Positions 15,764 to 26,500 are shown, counted from the stretch's first letter. The stretch is 64,000 nucleotides of DNA from Bog-159 sp035499555 (GCA_035499555.1 DATJYO010000057.1:124001-188000); one strand, 5' to 3'. The notes: a model not told the origin generated them from the letters alone. A program made the numbers and translations.

Positions 15764-17767
15764 ATGCCCAAAGATGTAGCCGCCCGGATCGAGAAGCTGC
15801 GCGAGACCTTGCGCCATCACGAGCGCTTGTATTACGTGCTGGACACGCCGGAAATCAGCGACGCGGAATACGACGCGCTGATGCGCCAATTGCGCGATCT
15901 GGAAACGCAGCACCCGGAGCTGCTGACCGCGGATTCGCCCACGCAGCGGGTGGGCGGCAAGCCGCGCGAAGGCTTCGTCAAGGTGGCCCACAGTTCGCCC
16001 ATGCTGAGCCTCGACAATGCACTCGACGCCGGCGAATTGCGCGACTTCGACCGGCGCGTGCGCGACCTGCTGCACGGCGCGGAATTCCAGTACGTCACCG
16101 AACTGAAGATGGACGGTCTCTCGATGGCCGCGCAGTATCACGACGGGCGGTTCACGCAGGCCGTGACCCGGGGCGACGGGGTAATCGGGGAAGACGTTAC
16201 CGAGAACGCGCGCACCATCCGCTCGCTGCCCCTGCGCGTCCCGAGCGCTCTGCCGCGGTTCGAGGTTCGCGGTGAAACCGTCATGAATCGCCGGGCCTTC
16301 GAGCGGCTGAACGCGGAACGCGACGAGAAACTGCTCTCACGTTTCGCCAATCCGCGCAACGCGGCCGCCGGATCGCTGCGCGTGCTGGAGCCTTCCGTCA
16401 CCGCCTCCCGGCGCCTGGACTACTACACCTACTTCCTGTTGGTGAACGGCGCCCCGGCCTTTGCGCGGCATTGGGAATCGCTCGAGGAACTGTCGCGCAT
16501 GGGCTTCAAGGTGAATCCGCACCGCCAGCTCTGCAAGGATGTGGAGGCCGTTCTGGAGTTCTGCGCCGGGTGGGAGGACAAGCGCGAGACGCTGCCGTAC
16601 GAAATCGACGGCGTGGTCGTCAAGGTGGATTCCATCGCGCAGCAGCAACAACTGGGCTACACGGCCAAGGCGCCGCGCTGGGCCATCGCTTACAAGTATC
16701 CGGCGCGCCAGGCGCTGACCGCCGTGGAAAGCATCGAAGTTCAGGTCGGCCGCACGGGCGCGCTGACGCCGGTGGCGCACCTGGCGCCGGTGGAGGTCAG
16801 CGGCGTCACGGTTTCGCGCGCCACGCTGCACAACGAGGACGAGATCGAACGGCTGGGTCTGGAGATCGGCGACACGGTGGTGATCGAGCGTTCCGGCGAC
16901 GTGATTCCCAAGGTAGTGCGGGTGCAATCCCTGGGATCCTACCGCCGGCCGTTCCGCATGCCGGAGACGTGCCCGGTGTGCGGCGGCAAGATTGTGCGCG
17001 AAGAGGGCGAGGCGGCTTCGCGCTGCATCAACACCAACTGTCCGGCGCGGCTGAAGGAATCGATCCTGCACTTCGCGGCGCGCGGGGTGATGAACATCGA
17101 CGGTCTGGGCGACGCGCTGGTCGACCAGTTGGTGGATCGCGGCACCGTGCGCAACGTGGCGGATATTTATGACCTGACGCTGGAGCAGTTGGTTTCGCTC
17201 GAACGCATGGGGGCCAAATCGGCGGGCAACATCATCGGCAACATCGACAAATCCAAACAGAACCCGCTGCCCCGCATTCTCACGGCGCTGGGCATACGCT
17301 TCGTGGGCGAGCGTACGGCGGTGTTCCTGGCGGAGGCCTTCGGCAGCCTGGACAAGATCGCGCAGGCCAGCGTGGAGGAATTACAGAAGGCCGAAGAGGT
17401 AGGGCCGAAGGTCGCCGAAAGCGTCTGCCAGTTCTTCCACGAGCCGCACAATCAGGAACTGGTGGAGCGGCTGCGCGCCGCGGGCCTGAAGTTCGAATAC
17501 GCGGTCAAGCGGAGGAAGGGTGGGCCGCTGGACGGAATGACATTCGTGTTGACCGGCGCGCTGCCGAACCTGAGCCGCGAGGAGGCCACCCGCATGATCG
17601 AAGCCGCCGGCGGCAAAGTGAGCGGGTCGGTAAGCCGCAAGACCAGCTACGTGGTGGCGGGCGAAGATGCCGGATCGAAGCTGGATAAAGCGCGGAGCCT
17701 GGGTGTGCAGGTGATCGACGAACGGCGGCTGCTGGAGATGGTGGGGAAGGGGCAGGATTCGCGGTAG
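15764..17767 (+). CDS. ligA: NAD+-dependent DNA ligase LigA
   Basis: 667 residues, the usual LigA length. It seals nicks in duplex DNA during replication and repair using NAD+. The order of domains is standard: Ia (residues 1-70, with RYYVLDTPEISDAEYD-like motif), adenylation domain with the active lysine in ELKMDG at about residue 115, OB fold with GALTPVAHLAPVEVSGVTVSRATLHN, a four-cysteine zinc site (CPVCGGK...CINTNC), helix-hairpin-helix repeats (NIDGLGDALVDQLV, ALGIRFVGERTA), and a C-terminal BRCT domain (GMTFVLTGALPNLSREEA). The frame is open 24 codons further upstream to 15692, but MPKDVAARIEKLR is the family-like start. It is divergent from the lipid kinase. Confidence 0.98.
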   Translation: MPKDVAARIEKLRETLRHHERLYYVLDTPEISDAEYDALMRQLRDLETQHPELLTADSPTQRVGGKPREGFVKVAHSSPMLSLDNALDAGELRDFDRRVRDLLHGAEFQYVTELKMDGLSMAAQYHDGRFTQAVTRGDGVIGEDVTENARTIRSLPLRVPSALPRFEVRGETVMNRRAFERLNAERDEKLLSRFANPRNAAAGSLRVLEPSVTASRRLDYYTYFLLVNGAPAFARHWESLEELSRMGFKVNPHRQLCKDVEAVLEFCAGWEDKRETLPYEIDGVVVKVDSIAQQQQLGYTAKAPRWAIAYKYPARQALTAVESIEVQVGRTGALTPVAHLAPVEVSGVTVSRATLHNEDEIERLGLEIGDTVVIERSGDVIPKVVRVQSLGSYRRPFRMPETCPVCGGKIVREEGEAASRCINTNCPARLKESILHFAARGVMNIDGLGDALVDQLVDRGTVRNVADIYDLTLEQLVSLERMGAKSAGNIIGNIDKSKQNPLPRILTALGIRFVGERTAVFLAEAFGSLDKIAQASVEELQKAEEVGPKVAESVCQFFHEPHNQELVERLRAAGLKFEYAVKRRKGGPLDGMTFVLTGALPNLSREEATRMIEAAGGKVSGSVSRKTSYVVAGEDAGSKLDKARSLGVQVIDERRLLEMVGKGQDSR

Positions 17768-17774
17768 CCCTGAC

Positions 17775-18005
17775 TCATCGGTGCAGTTCCGCGTAGCGTC
17801 GCGGCCGCCGCACGAAGTAGTAAAGGGCGGCGCCCAGGATGTGGGTGAACACAAGGATGATCACCCAGGTAGTCTTCGTATTGCCGTTGTCTGACTCTTT
17901 CGTGGCACAGTCGACTAACATCCAAATCCAAAACACGCATCCGAGCAGCAGCATCAACAGGAGCCAGGCCACCACTATTCCGCCAACTATGCCGTTCGTC
18001 CCCAT
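17775..18005 (-). CDS. Small membrane protein with phospholipase D-nuclease N-terminal-like (PLDc_N) domain
   Basis: 76 residues with two membrane helices (VVAWLLLMLLLGCVFWIWMLVDC and TWVIILVFTHILGAALYYFV). The pattern WMLVDC...WVIILVFTHILGAALYYFVRR is the PLDc_N two-helix domain, found alone in small proteins and at the N-terminus of cardiolipin synthases; its own function is unknown. AAGAAGG lies about 7 nt upstream of the ATG. It starts 12 nt after the OPT transporter stop on the same strand, so it is probably the last gene of that operon. Confidence 0.85.
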   Translation of the reverse strand: MGTNGIVGGIVVAWLLLMLLLGCVFWIWMLVDCATKESDNGNTKTTWVIILVFTHILGAALYYFVRRPRRYAELHR

Positions 18006-18017
18006 TTGCGAGCCTTC

Positions 18018-20054
18018 TTACATAATGGCCGTAGGCGGCGCCGGTTCGTCCGGATCTCCCGCGTTGCGCAGCGGCACCTGAATCATGACCAGCGCCAGGA
18101 GGGCGGCCGCGATAGCCGCTCCGATCCAGTGCGGCGACGTAAATACGGAGGGCGTATTGCCGCGCCACACGCCCGCGATGACCAGGCCGCAAAGGGCCTC
18201 GCCCGCGATGAGGCCTGAAGCCGTCAGCACCCCGGCGTTGTCTACGCGGGCCTTTTGCGCGTCATTCAGATTTTGTCGGTCGCGCAGCTTATCGGTTACC
18301 CAGCGGATAAGCCCGCCGATGAAAATGGCGAAGGTCGTCCCGACGGGCAGATACATACCGACGGAAAACAGCATGGGACTCTTTACTTCGACCATGATCA
18401 GCGCGAACCCCATCAAGATGCCAACGATCACCAGCGGCCAAGCCATGTCGCCGCCTACGATCCCGCGCGCCAACATGGCCATCAATCCGGCCTGCGGCGC
18501 GGGCAATGCCGCGCTTCCGAAGTGATACGCGGTGTCCAGCCACCTCAGCGGAAAGAACAGAACAAGGGAGGCCACCACGATTCCGAGTATGTCGCCGATC
18601 TCCATCTTGGCAGGAGTGCCGCCCAGGATGTGGCCCACTTTCAGATCCTGCAACATCTCACCAGCCACAGCCGAGGAAACGCACACCACGGCCGCCACGC
18701 CGAGCACTGCGGCCACGCCGCCAGTGCCCGAGACACCCAACGCTACCATAAGCAACGCCGCCACCACCAGCGTACATAACGTCAGCCCGGATACAGGATT
18801 ATTCGACGATCCGATCATGCCCACCAAGTTGCCCGATACCGCGGCAAAGAAAAACCCTAACACTACCATCACCAGCGCGGCGACAATGGCGCCGCTCATC
18901 ACCGTCGAGGTGGAGAGATTCCCGGCGCCGATGAAGTAATAGTAAAGCGCAACCATGGCCACCAGCACCACTGCCACACCGGCGAATACTGTACGTGCGC
19001 TGAGATCACGCTCAGTCCGGGTGGTATCGGCGTGCGCCGCAGCGGACTTTTTTAGGTCGGATATCGCGCGTGCCATCCCTACGCCCAACTGCCTGCGCAT
19101 GCGAAATAGGGTGTAGCATGCTCCGACTAGCATACCGCCCACCGCAATGGGACGCACGACTGAAAAGTAGATCGAGTTGGAGAGAAGAGTCCATGGAATG
19201 GGCTGGCCGCCAGGGGCGCCCGCCTGCAACGAAGGTCCCATCACGTAAGTCAGCAGTGGAACCAGCAAGCCCCAGGCGAGCACGCCGCCCGCAAAATTCA
19301 GCGCCGCCAGGCGTGGCCCGATGATGTAGCCGACGCCGAAATACGCGGGGCTAATATCCGGCAGCGATAAAGTGGTGGCGCCACCGGTGATGGTCGTCGC
19401 CACCTGAGGATTCGTCGACGTGCGCAACAGCAGACGCTTGCCCAGGGCGCCAACATTCAGGTTGTTGAAGGCGTTCTGGTTCGAGAAGACATTAAGCTGT
19501 CCAAGCAGGTTGACCACTGCGCCGAAGGCCATGTTCGCGAACAGGATCTTGGCGGCCTTGGAGCCCTGCTGGCCAGCCTTATGAATCTCCGACGCGGCTA
19601 CCGATTCGGGAAACGGCAGCTCCGGATCTTCCACCATGACGCGCCGCAGCAGCGTCACGAACAGGATGCCCAACGTGCCGCCGATCACCATCAGCACCAC
19701 CGAGTTCCAATACTTCTCGGTGGTCAGCCCGGGCCACAGGCCGGACAGCACGAAGGCCGGAATGGTGAAGATGGCCCCCGCCGCGACCGACTCGCCGATG
19801 GAGCCGATGGTCCGCGCGATGTTCTCTTCGAGCAGCGACCCGCCCATCAGCTTCAGCAGCGCCATTCCGATCACCGCCGCCGGGTAGGTGGCCGCGATGG
19901 TCATACCGGCCTTCAGCCCCAGGTAGGCGTTGGCGGCGCCCAGGATTGCGGTCAATACCAGGCCGATCAGGATGGCGCGGAAAGTGAACTCGCGCATGTC
20001 GGTCTTTTCCGGCACGTAGGAGCGGAACTTCTTTTCGGTTTGCGGGGGTGTCAT
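18018..20054 (-). CDS. OPT-family oligopeptide transporter
   Basis: 678 residues with about 14-16 hydrophobic helices. The opening REFTFRAILIGLVLTAILGAANAYLGLKAGMTIAATYPAAVIGMA is the diagnostic first segment of the OPT family (bacterial YPR/TIGR00733 branch), which transports peptides or metal-chelate compounds by proton symport. Later segments such as GSSNNPVSGLTLCTLV and VGMYLPVGTTFAIFIGGLIRW also fit. Its ATG overlaps the stop of yqeY by 4 nt. The substrate cannot be predicted from this context. Some internal stretches are less GC-rich than neighbouring genes. Confidence 0.93.
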   Translation of the reverse strand: MTPPQTEKKFRSYVPEKTDMREFTFRAILIGLVLTAILGAANAYLGLKAGMTIAATYPAAVIGMALLKLMGGSLLEENIARTIGSIGESVAAGAIFTIPAFVLSGLWPGLTTEKYWNSVVLMVIGGTLGILFVTLLRRVMVEDPELPFPESVAASEIHKAGQQGSKAAKILFANMAFGAVVNLLGQLNVFSNQNAFNNLNVGALGKRLLLRTSTNPQVATTITGGATTLSLPDISPAYFGVGYIIGPRLAALNFAGGVLAWGLLVPLLTYVMGPSLQAGAPGGQPIPWTLLSNSIYFSVVRPIAVGGMLVGACYTLFRMRRQLGVGMARAISDLKKSAAAHADTTRTERDLSARTVFAGVAVVLVAMVALYYYFIGAGNLSTSTVMSGAIVAALVMVVLGFFFAAVSGNLVGMIGSSNNPVSGLTLCTLVVAALLMVALGVSGTGGVAAVLGVAAVVCVSSAVAGEMLQDLKVGHILGGTPAKMEIGDILGIVVASLVLFFPLRWLDTAYHFGSAALPAPQAGLMAMLARGIVGGDMAWPLVIVGILMGFALIMVEVKSPMLFSVGMYLPVGTTFAIFIGGLIRWVTDKLRDRQNLNDAQKARVDNAGVLTASGLIAGEALCGLVIAGVWRGNTPSVFTSPHWIGAAIAAALLALVMIQVPLRNAGDPDEPAPPTAIM

Positions 20055-20497
20055 TGGAGTCGCGATCTCACTTTCTCGCTCAGCGATTTGCCGTCCACGG
20101 TCTTGCCGGCCAGTTTCGCCTGGGCGGCCTTCATCACGACGCCCATCTGCTTCAGCGCGGTGACGCCGGTTTCGGCCAGGGCGGCCTGGATCGCGGCTTC
20201 GATCTCCGCTTCGCTGGCGGCCGCCGGAAGGTAGGATTCTATCAGTTTTCGCTCGCCATCCTCTTTGGCGGCGGATTCCTCGCGTCCGCCCTTCCGGAAG
20301 GCCTCGGCCGCCTCCGTGCGCTGTTTCACCAGCGACTTGAGAATCTGCATCTCGGCCGCCTCGTCGAGCGGCTTCATGGCGTCGACTTCGTGCTTCTTGA
20401 GCGCGGCTTTCATCATCCGCAGCGAGCTTAGCCGGACCTCGTCGCGGGCCTTCATGGCTTCCACGATGTCCTTCTGGACTCGGTCGAGTAGGGGCAT
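20051..20497 (-). CDS. yqeY: GatB/YqeY family protein
   Basis: 148 residues, typical for stand-alone YqeY: MPLLDRVQKDIVEAMKARDEVRLSSLRMMKAALKKHEVD, then a helical bundle ending GVVMKAAQAKLAGKTVDGKSLSEKVRSRL. The C-terminal helical bundle resembles the tRNA-binding tail of the GatB amidotransferase subunit, so a tRNA-related role has been suggested, but the function is not settled. It begins 7 nt after the end of the upstream gene (20505-21584) and overlaps the OPT transporter start by 4 nt, forming a four-gene operon with them and the PLDc_N protein. Confidence 0.93.
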   Translation of the reverse strand: MPLLDRVQKDIVEAMKARDEVRLSSLRMMKAALKKHEVDAMKPLDEAAEMQILKSLVKQRTEAAEAFRKGGREESAAKEDGERKLIESYLPAAASEAEIEAAIQAALAETGVTALKQMGVVMKAAQAKLAGKTVDGKSLSEKVRSRLQ

Positions 20498-20504
20498 GAT
20501 GCTG

Positions 20505-21584
20505 CTATTCTAATGGACCGCGCGCCGGGTTGGGGCTGGCGTTCGCCTTGCGCAGGCCGTCGAGCGCTTCCCGCACCGCCGCGAATGCCGCCGCGCGCAG
20601 CTTGGCGTCCGCCGTTTCCAGATCCACCCGCATCGCCAGATCCAGCGCCGGGAAACGCTCGTCGCAAACCTGCTCGGGTGGCAGTTCCGGAAACGGCGAT
20701 CCCGTAATCGGCGGAACCTGGTCTGGTTCGATGCCGGGGCGATACAGCCGGATGCCGACCGCCTGCACCGTCTCGCGTGCGGACCAATTGGCCGCAATGA
20801 AACTTCCCACACCGTAGCTGAACACCGGCATAAGCGACCCGCCCAACCGCGGAACTCCGCCGGGCCCGCCGAGGTACGATGCGGCGATACCGCCCAGGGT
20901 GCGGGACAACGCGTCCACCACCCGGCGCACCGCGTCCGCGGACTGGCCGGCCAGCCATTCGTCGAAAATCGGATGGCCGTTCTTCATCTGCGCCTGCCAG
21001 TCGCGCCACTCGCCAACGAACTTCCGGCGCGCCTCTTCGGTGGGTGGCGGCGGCCGGTCGTAATAGAAGCTCCATCCGTAACTGTGGTGCGTCAGACTGG
21101 TCAACGTGTCTTCACACAACCGGCTGACGTCCAACAGCGGATGCCCCAGGCAGCGGATCAGCGGACCTAGCGCGGCCGTATCGCCGATCAGTTGCGCCCC
21201 GGCCAGTTCACGCAACGCCTTGGCTACCGCCAGGTTCACGCCGATCCGGTCCCCCATCCGCTGCGCCAGTTGCGGATCTTCCGGAATGAGATTCCGGTTA
21301 GGGTTGCGCGCCAAGGCGGCTTGAAAGTCGGCCGTGGTAAAATCCGGCTCCGGCGTGAGCGACTCCAGCAGTTGCCCCAGGCAAGCCCGCCGTCCTTCCG
21401 GCGCTTTCGCCCGCACCGCCTCGGAAAAACCCGCGCCCGCGCTCTTCAACAGGGCCACGCACTGCAGCTTCAGCGCCGGGCCTTCGAACCTGTAACCGTA
21501 GCTGTTGGGCTGCCGGATCGGCTGCCCCGCCGCCAGGCACACGCAGAACGCGGCGCCTGCCATCGCCCGTAGGATGCCGGCCAT
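20505..21584 (-). CDS. Exported protein of unknown function, first gene of the yqeY-OPT operon
   Basis: About 359 residues from ATG 21584, which gives a clean signal peptide (MAGILRAMAGAAFCVCLAAG). An in-frame ATG at 21629 would add 15 residues. The mature part is mostly alpha-helical; GDTAALGPLIRCLGHPLLDVSRLCEDTLTSLTHHS resembles one HEAT-like helical pair followed by a Trp/Tyr-rich stretch (YGWSFYYDRPPPPTEE). No catalytic motif is recognised. The genes downstream are translationally close (7-nt gap to yqeY). It is divergent from cysK, with about 90 nt between start codons. Confidence 0.65.
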   Translation of the reverse strand: MAGILRAMAGAAFCVCLAAGQPIRQPNSYGYRFEGPALKLQCVALLKSAGAGFSEAVRAKAPEGRRACLGQLLESLTPEPDFTTADFQAALARNPNRNLIPEDPQLAQRMGDRIGVNLAVAKALRELAGAQLIGDTAALGPLIRCLGHPLLDVSRLCEDTLTSLTHHSYGWSFYYDRPPPPTEEARRKFVGEWRDWQAQMKNGHPIFDEWLAGQSADAVRRVVDALSRTLGGIAASYLGGPGGVPRLGGSLMPVFSYGVGSFIAANWSARETVQAVGIRLYRPGIEPDQVPPITGSPFPELPPEQVCDERFPALDLAMRVDLETADAKLRAAAFAAVREALDGLRKANASPNPARGPLE

Positions 21585-21671
21585 ACCGAAAATGATAGCG
21601 CCCCCGCATCCGCACGGCCCGCTTGCCATCTAACCAAGACAAGCGACAATAGGAGGATCGAGGAATCGCAC

Positions 21672-22628
21672 ATGTCCAGAATCTACGAAGATAATTCCCT
21701 CAGCATCGGCCGGACCCCGCTGGTCCGACTCCACCGCCTGACGCAAGGCGCCAAGGCAACCGTACTGGCCAAGATCGAAGGCCGGAATCCGGCTTATTCG
21801 GTTAAGTGCCGTATCGGCGCGTCCATGATCTGGGACGCCGAACAGAGGGGTGTTCTGAAGCCCGGCATCGAAATCGTCGAGCCGACTAGCGGCAACACGG
21901 GGATTGCACTGGCTTACGTGGCAGCCTCGCGCGGCTATAAATTGACCCTTACCATGCCTGAAACCATGTCGCTGGAGCGGCGCCGGGTGCTGGCGGCGTT
22001 TGGGGCCAAGCTCGTGCTGACCCCCGGTCCGGAAGGTATGACGGGGGCCATTCGGAAAGCGGCTGAAATCGCGCAATCCGATCCGGCTCATTATTTTATG
22101 CCGCAACAGTTCGAGAATCCCGCGAACCCCGCGATCCATGAAAAAACCACCGGGCCCGAGATCTGGGAAGACACCGACGGCAAGGTCGACGTGTTCGTCG
22201 CGGGCGTCGGCACCGGCGGAACCATCACCGGCGTTTCGCGCTACATCAAAAACACCAAGGGTAAAGCCATCACCTCAGTGGCTGTCGAACCGACCGCGAG
22301 TCCGGTGCTCACGCAGTTCCGCGCCGGCGAACCGCTCAAACCGGCCCCTCATAAAATTCAGGGCATTGGCGGAGGTTTTGTGCCGAAGGTGCTGGACCTG
22401 TCGTTGGTGGACCGGGTGGAGCAGGTGACCAACGAGGAGGCCATCGAGTTCGCCCGCCGCCTGACCATGGAAGAAGGCATCCTGTCCGGCATCTCGTGCG
22501 GCGCCGCGGCGGCCGTGGCGGTTCGGCTGGCGAAGGACGACGCCTTCGCGGGCAAGACGATCGTGGCCATCCTGCCCGATTCCGGCGAGCGGTATCTGTC
22601 CACGGTGTTGTTCGAAGGCATGGGGTAA
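21672..22628 (+). CDS. cysK: Cysteine synthase A (O-acetylserine sulfhydrylase)
   Basis: 318 residues. It makes cysteine from O-acetylserine and sulfide with PLP. Motifs: the PLP lysine K45 in NPAYSVKCRIG, the substrate loop TSGNTGIALAYVA, the phosphate-binding loop GVGTGGTITGVSRY, and the C-terminal SGISCGAAAAVA with the serine that contacts the PLP ring nitrogen. The start ATG has GAGGAA about 6 nt upstream. The next gene, cysE, starts 4 nt after the stop, so the two enzymes of cysteine synthesis are co-expressed and can form the cysteine synthase complex. Confidence 0.97.
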   Translation: MSRIYEDNSLSIGRTPLVRLHRLTQGAKATVLAKIEGRNPAYSVKCRIGASMIWDAEQRGVLKPGIEIVEPTSGNTGIALAYVAASRGYKLTLTMPETMSLERRRVLAAFGAKLVLTPGPEGMTGAIRKAAEIAQSDPAHYFMPQQFENPANPAIHEKTTGPEIWEDTDGKVDVFVAGVGTGGTITGVSRYIKNTKGKAITSVAVEPTASPVLTQFRAGEPLKPAPHKIQGIGGGFVPKVLDLSLVDRVEQVTNEEAIEFARRLTMEEGILSGISCGAAAAVAVRLAKDDAFAGKTIVAILPDSGERYLSTVLFEGMG

Positions 22629-22632
22629 GGCT

Positions 22633-23556
22633 GTGGATCTTGAGAAGTTGAACAATCTGTCGGGCACGTTCGCCAGGGCGCTGGAGGCCGGGCGCCCCGG
22701 GGGCGACAGGAGCTTTCAACTGCCCGACCGCGGCGTAGTGGCCGAGATCTGCCGCCGTTACGTGGAAGACCTGTTCCCGCTTTTCAGCCATCGCGAGGTG
22801 CAGGTCTATTTCCGCGACATCGAAAAGATGCTGACCGAGCAGGTCTGCCGCGCCATCCGCCTTTCGTGCCACTGCCAGGCGTCCGAGACACCCGCCGGAT
22901 TCAAGAAGAGCGCGCGGGAACGGGTGGACGCGGTCCTGGAGAAGCTGCCGGAGCTGGCGCGCCTGATGGCGTCGGACGCGGACGCGGCGTTTTGCAACGA
23001 TCCGGCCGCGCCGGGCCGCGAAGAGATCTTGCTGTGTTATCCCGCGATTGAGGCCATTACCGTGCAGCGCCTGGCGCACCAGCTCTACCTGCTGGAGATT
23101 CCCTATATTCCGCGCATGATGACCGAGTCCGCGCACAGTCACACGGGGATCGACATCCATCCGGGCGCGGAGATCGGCGAGTCGTTCTTCATCGATCACG
23201 GAACCGGCGTTGTGATCGGCGAGACGGCCACCATCGGCAACAAGGTCACGCTGTACCATGGAGTCACACTGGGCGCCTTCAATCCGCTGGTGAAGGACGA
23301 ACACCGGCAACTGCGCCGGGGCCATCTGAGCAAGCGGCATCCGGACCTGGAAGACCATGTCACGGTGTACCCGAACGCAACCATTCTGGGCGGCAAGACA
23401 CGGGTGGGGCATCACAGCGTGATCGGCGGCAACGTCTGGCTGACGCATTCGGTCGTGCCGTACAGCAAGGTGGTGACGAAAGAGCCGGCCCTGCGGATCC
23501 ACAACGGCCACCCGGAACTGACGGAAGCCTTCAAGTTCGCCGGCGAAGGAATTTAA
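22633..23556 (+). CDS. cysE: Serine O-acetyltransferase (EpsC/CysE type)
   Basis: 307 residues from a GTG start, 4 nt downstream of cysK. It acetylates serine with acetyl-CoA to give O-acetylserine, the CysK substrate. The left-handed beta-helix is clear: HSHTGIDIHPGAEIGESFFIDHGTGVVIGETATIG contains the catalytic Asp/His region, followed by KVTLYHGVTLGA and hexapeptide repeats to NVWLTHSVVPYSKVV. An insertion with DEHRQLRRGHLSKRHPDLED in the helix fits the EpsC-type enzyme. The protein ends in EGI; a C-terminal isoleucine is the residue that inserts into the CysK active site in known complexes, so assembly with the neighbour is expected. Confidence 0.95.
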   Translation: MDLEKLNNLSGTFARALEAGRPGGDRSFQLPDRGVVAEICRRYVEDLFPLFSHREVQVYFRDIEKMLTEQVCRAIRLSCHCQASETPAGFKKSARERVDAVLEKLPELARLMASDADAAFCNDPAAPGREEILLCYPAIEAITVQRLAHQLYLLEIPYIPRMMTESAHSHTGIDIHPGAEIGESFFIDHGTGVVIGETATIGNKVTLYHGVTLGAFNPLVKDEHRQLRRGHLSKRHPDLEDHVTVYPNATILGGKTRVGHHSVIGGNVWLTHSVVPYSKVVTKEPALRIHNGHPELTEAFKFAGEGI

Positions 23557-23571
23557 AACAGGACCACAACC

Positions 23572-26500
23572 GTGGACCCGATCCGGAGAACCTGCGCGGC
23601 CACCCTGTTATGTTTGGCCGCGCACGCCGGCGCTGCCGGCCTGCTCGACATTGCCCCGTACGGCCGGCTGAACAAGGGGAACGCCAGCATCGAATGGGAC
23701 GAAGAACGCGACGTCCGCGAAATCCGGGTGGGTTCCACCGTGCGCGGCGCGCGCCTGGAGTATTGGTTCAAGAACTGGCCTTACGAGCCGCCCCATATGC
23801 CCAGCATCGAAGATCCCGTGGACGATCCCTGGCAGGGGCGGTGGCTGGAGGCGGCCGCGCAGGAGAACTGCGGCGCCGCGGAGTGTATCTATCGCTTCGC
23901 GCCATTGACCGTGGACGAGAATCCGCTGGCCAAAAATCTGCCCGGAGTCGACTATCGCCGCACGCTCAAGGTGCGCCTGGTTTATCCGCCGGGTGCGCCG
24001 GAAATCCGCTACCTGCAGGTGTTCTCGGGTAGCGGGCAGCGGGCAGTTCGGCTGCGCGTGGAAACCACCCGGGGGACGTTGTCGGGCGCCGCCAGCGTCT
24101 ATAACGGCCTGCTGCGATCGCTGGAGAAACCGCGTCCCGACCAGTGGCTGCTGGAGGTGATCGCGGCCAAGCCGGATCTGCCCGGCTCGCACGATGCCAC
24201 CGTGGTAACCGTTGGGGCGGGGGAGCAGACATTCTCATTTGCGGTGGACGACCTGGCACACGGACCGATCGTGATTCCGAGCCTGGGCGTCCGTGTGGTG
24301 GACACGTCGCGCCCCGCTCCCCCACCGGCCGTGCCGAAAAGGCGCGTCCGCCAGCGCATCCCGGACGAGCCCGAGCAGACCTATGCACGCGCGGCGCGTG
24401 AGATTCCGCCGCTCGACCCGTGGAACCGCGAATGGGGCGGCCGTGTGTATCTGCCGCTGGCGCCCGATTCGAATTGGCAGAAATTCGCGTTTGAATACGG
24501 CGGCGACGTGTTCGTAAGCAAGGACGGGATCAAGGCCAAAGGTCGCGAACGGGCGCGCCTGCAGTGGACCGGCGACCGGATCACCTGGAAGATCGGCACG
24601 GGCGCGACGCCGTATTACCGCGAGGACCACCAGGTCAGCGTGCGGAAACTGGACGATTATCTGCCCGTGGTTACCCAGCGCTGGCGGAACGACGGCCTGC
24701 AATACTCCGAAGAGGCGTACGCCACCTTTTTACGCGGGCCGCTCGCGCCCGAAGATCCGGCGCGCGACGAGGAGACCCCGGCCCTTCTGATGCTGCAACT
24801 GACGGCGGAGAATCCGTCCGGAGCGGCACGTCCGGCGCACGCGTGGCTGTCGGTGGACGCGGCGGGCGTGCTCACCCTCGACGGCCATTTCGTGCGCGGC
24901 GGCGGCAGGCTGGTGGCCCATCTGACGGCTCCCCCTGACGCGGGTGTCTCGCTCGAAGGGGGACGCGTGCACGTCGTGTTTTCGGTCCCGGCGGGCAGGC
25001 GCGGCTCCCTGGTGCTGAAGCTGCCCTGCGTTTCCGATCTGGGATCCGCGGATCTGGCGGACCTGGAGAAACTGAGCTACGCCGGCGAACGCGCGCGGGT
25101 AGTCGATTACTGGCGGCGCATCGCGAACCGCGCCGCGCGCTTCCAGGTGCCCGAACCCAAGTTCGACCTGCTCGAGAAAACGGTGGTGCCGCAGATTCAC
25201 ATCAGCACCACCAAAGATCCGAAGAGCGGCCTGTACATGGTCCCCGCGGCCAGCTACTTCTACGATGTTTTCGAAAACGAAGCGTGCTACCAGGTTTTGC
25301 TGCTCGACACGCTGGGCGAGTTCGACACCGCGACCCGCTATCTGGAAACGCTTCTGCGCCTCCAGGGCAGCCGGAATTTTCCAGGCATGCACCAGGGGCC
25401 CGCGGACGCCATCTTCCACGGAACCAGGATCGACAATACGTACGACTACACAGAGCAGGGCTACGGCCTGGACCACGGAACGGTCCTGTGGACCCTGGCC
25501 GAACACTACCGCTTCACGCGCGATCGCGCCTGGTTCGCGCATGCCTGGCCGCACATGCGCAAAGCCATCGCCTGGATCGAAGCGCAACGTGCCGCCACCA
25601 GGCGGCGCGATGCCCGCGGCGAGAAACTGCGTGAATACGGTTTGCTGCCCGCGTCGCAGCTCGAAGACAATCCCGACTGGGCCAATTGGTTCACGATTAA
25701 CGCGTATGCCTGGGCCGGCATGCAGCACACCGCCGAGGCGCTGGCGGAGATCGGCGACCCGGAAGCCGCGGTTATGCGCCGGCAGGCGGACGCCTATCGC
25801 GCGGATCTGCGCGAATCGGTCTTGCGCGCGGTGCATGCGGCGCCGGTGGCGCGCATGCAGGACGGCACCTACGAGCCCTACGTCCCGGTGATCCCCACGC
25901 GCCGTTTCCGCCTGTTCGGTCCCATCCGCGCGGCTTACTACGAGCGTTACGGCCCGGCCCGGGAGAAACCGCTGATGCGGCTGGGGGCCGATCGCGATAC
26001 GCTTTGCGGCGCGGTGATGCTGGTCATTCTGGGAGTCTTCTCCCCCGACGAACCCATCGCCAACTGGATTCTCGACGATTGGGAGGACAACGAGACGCTA
26101 TCGAGCGGCATGGGCCTGAACATCCACGGCATGACCGACGACCGTTACTGGTTCAGCCAGGGCGGCATGGTGTTTCAGGCGAACCTGGTCAACCCGATTC
26201 CGGTATATCTGAAACGCCACGAGCCGCAGGCGGCGATCCGGAACTTGTACAACGATTTCACCGCTTGTCTTTATCCCGGCGTCAACCTGTTTACCGAAGA
26301 GTTCCATCAGTGGCGGCATGGCAGCGGACCGTTTTACAAGATCTCGGATGAATCCCGGTTCGTGAACCGGGTGCGCGACACGCTGGTCCTGGAGGACGGA
26401 GATTCGCTGTGGCTGGCTGCCGGCGCGCCGCGGCGATGGCTGGCGTCGCCGGAAGGCATCCGGGTTACCGGCGTGCAGACTTACTTCGGACCCGTAAGCT

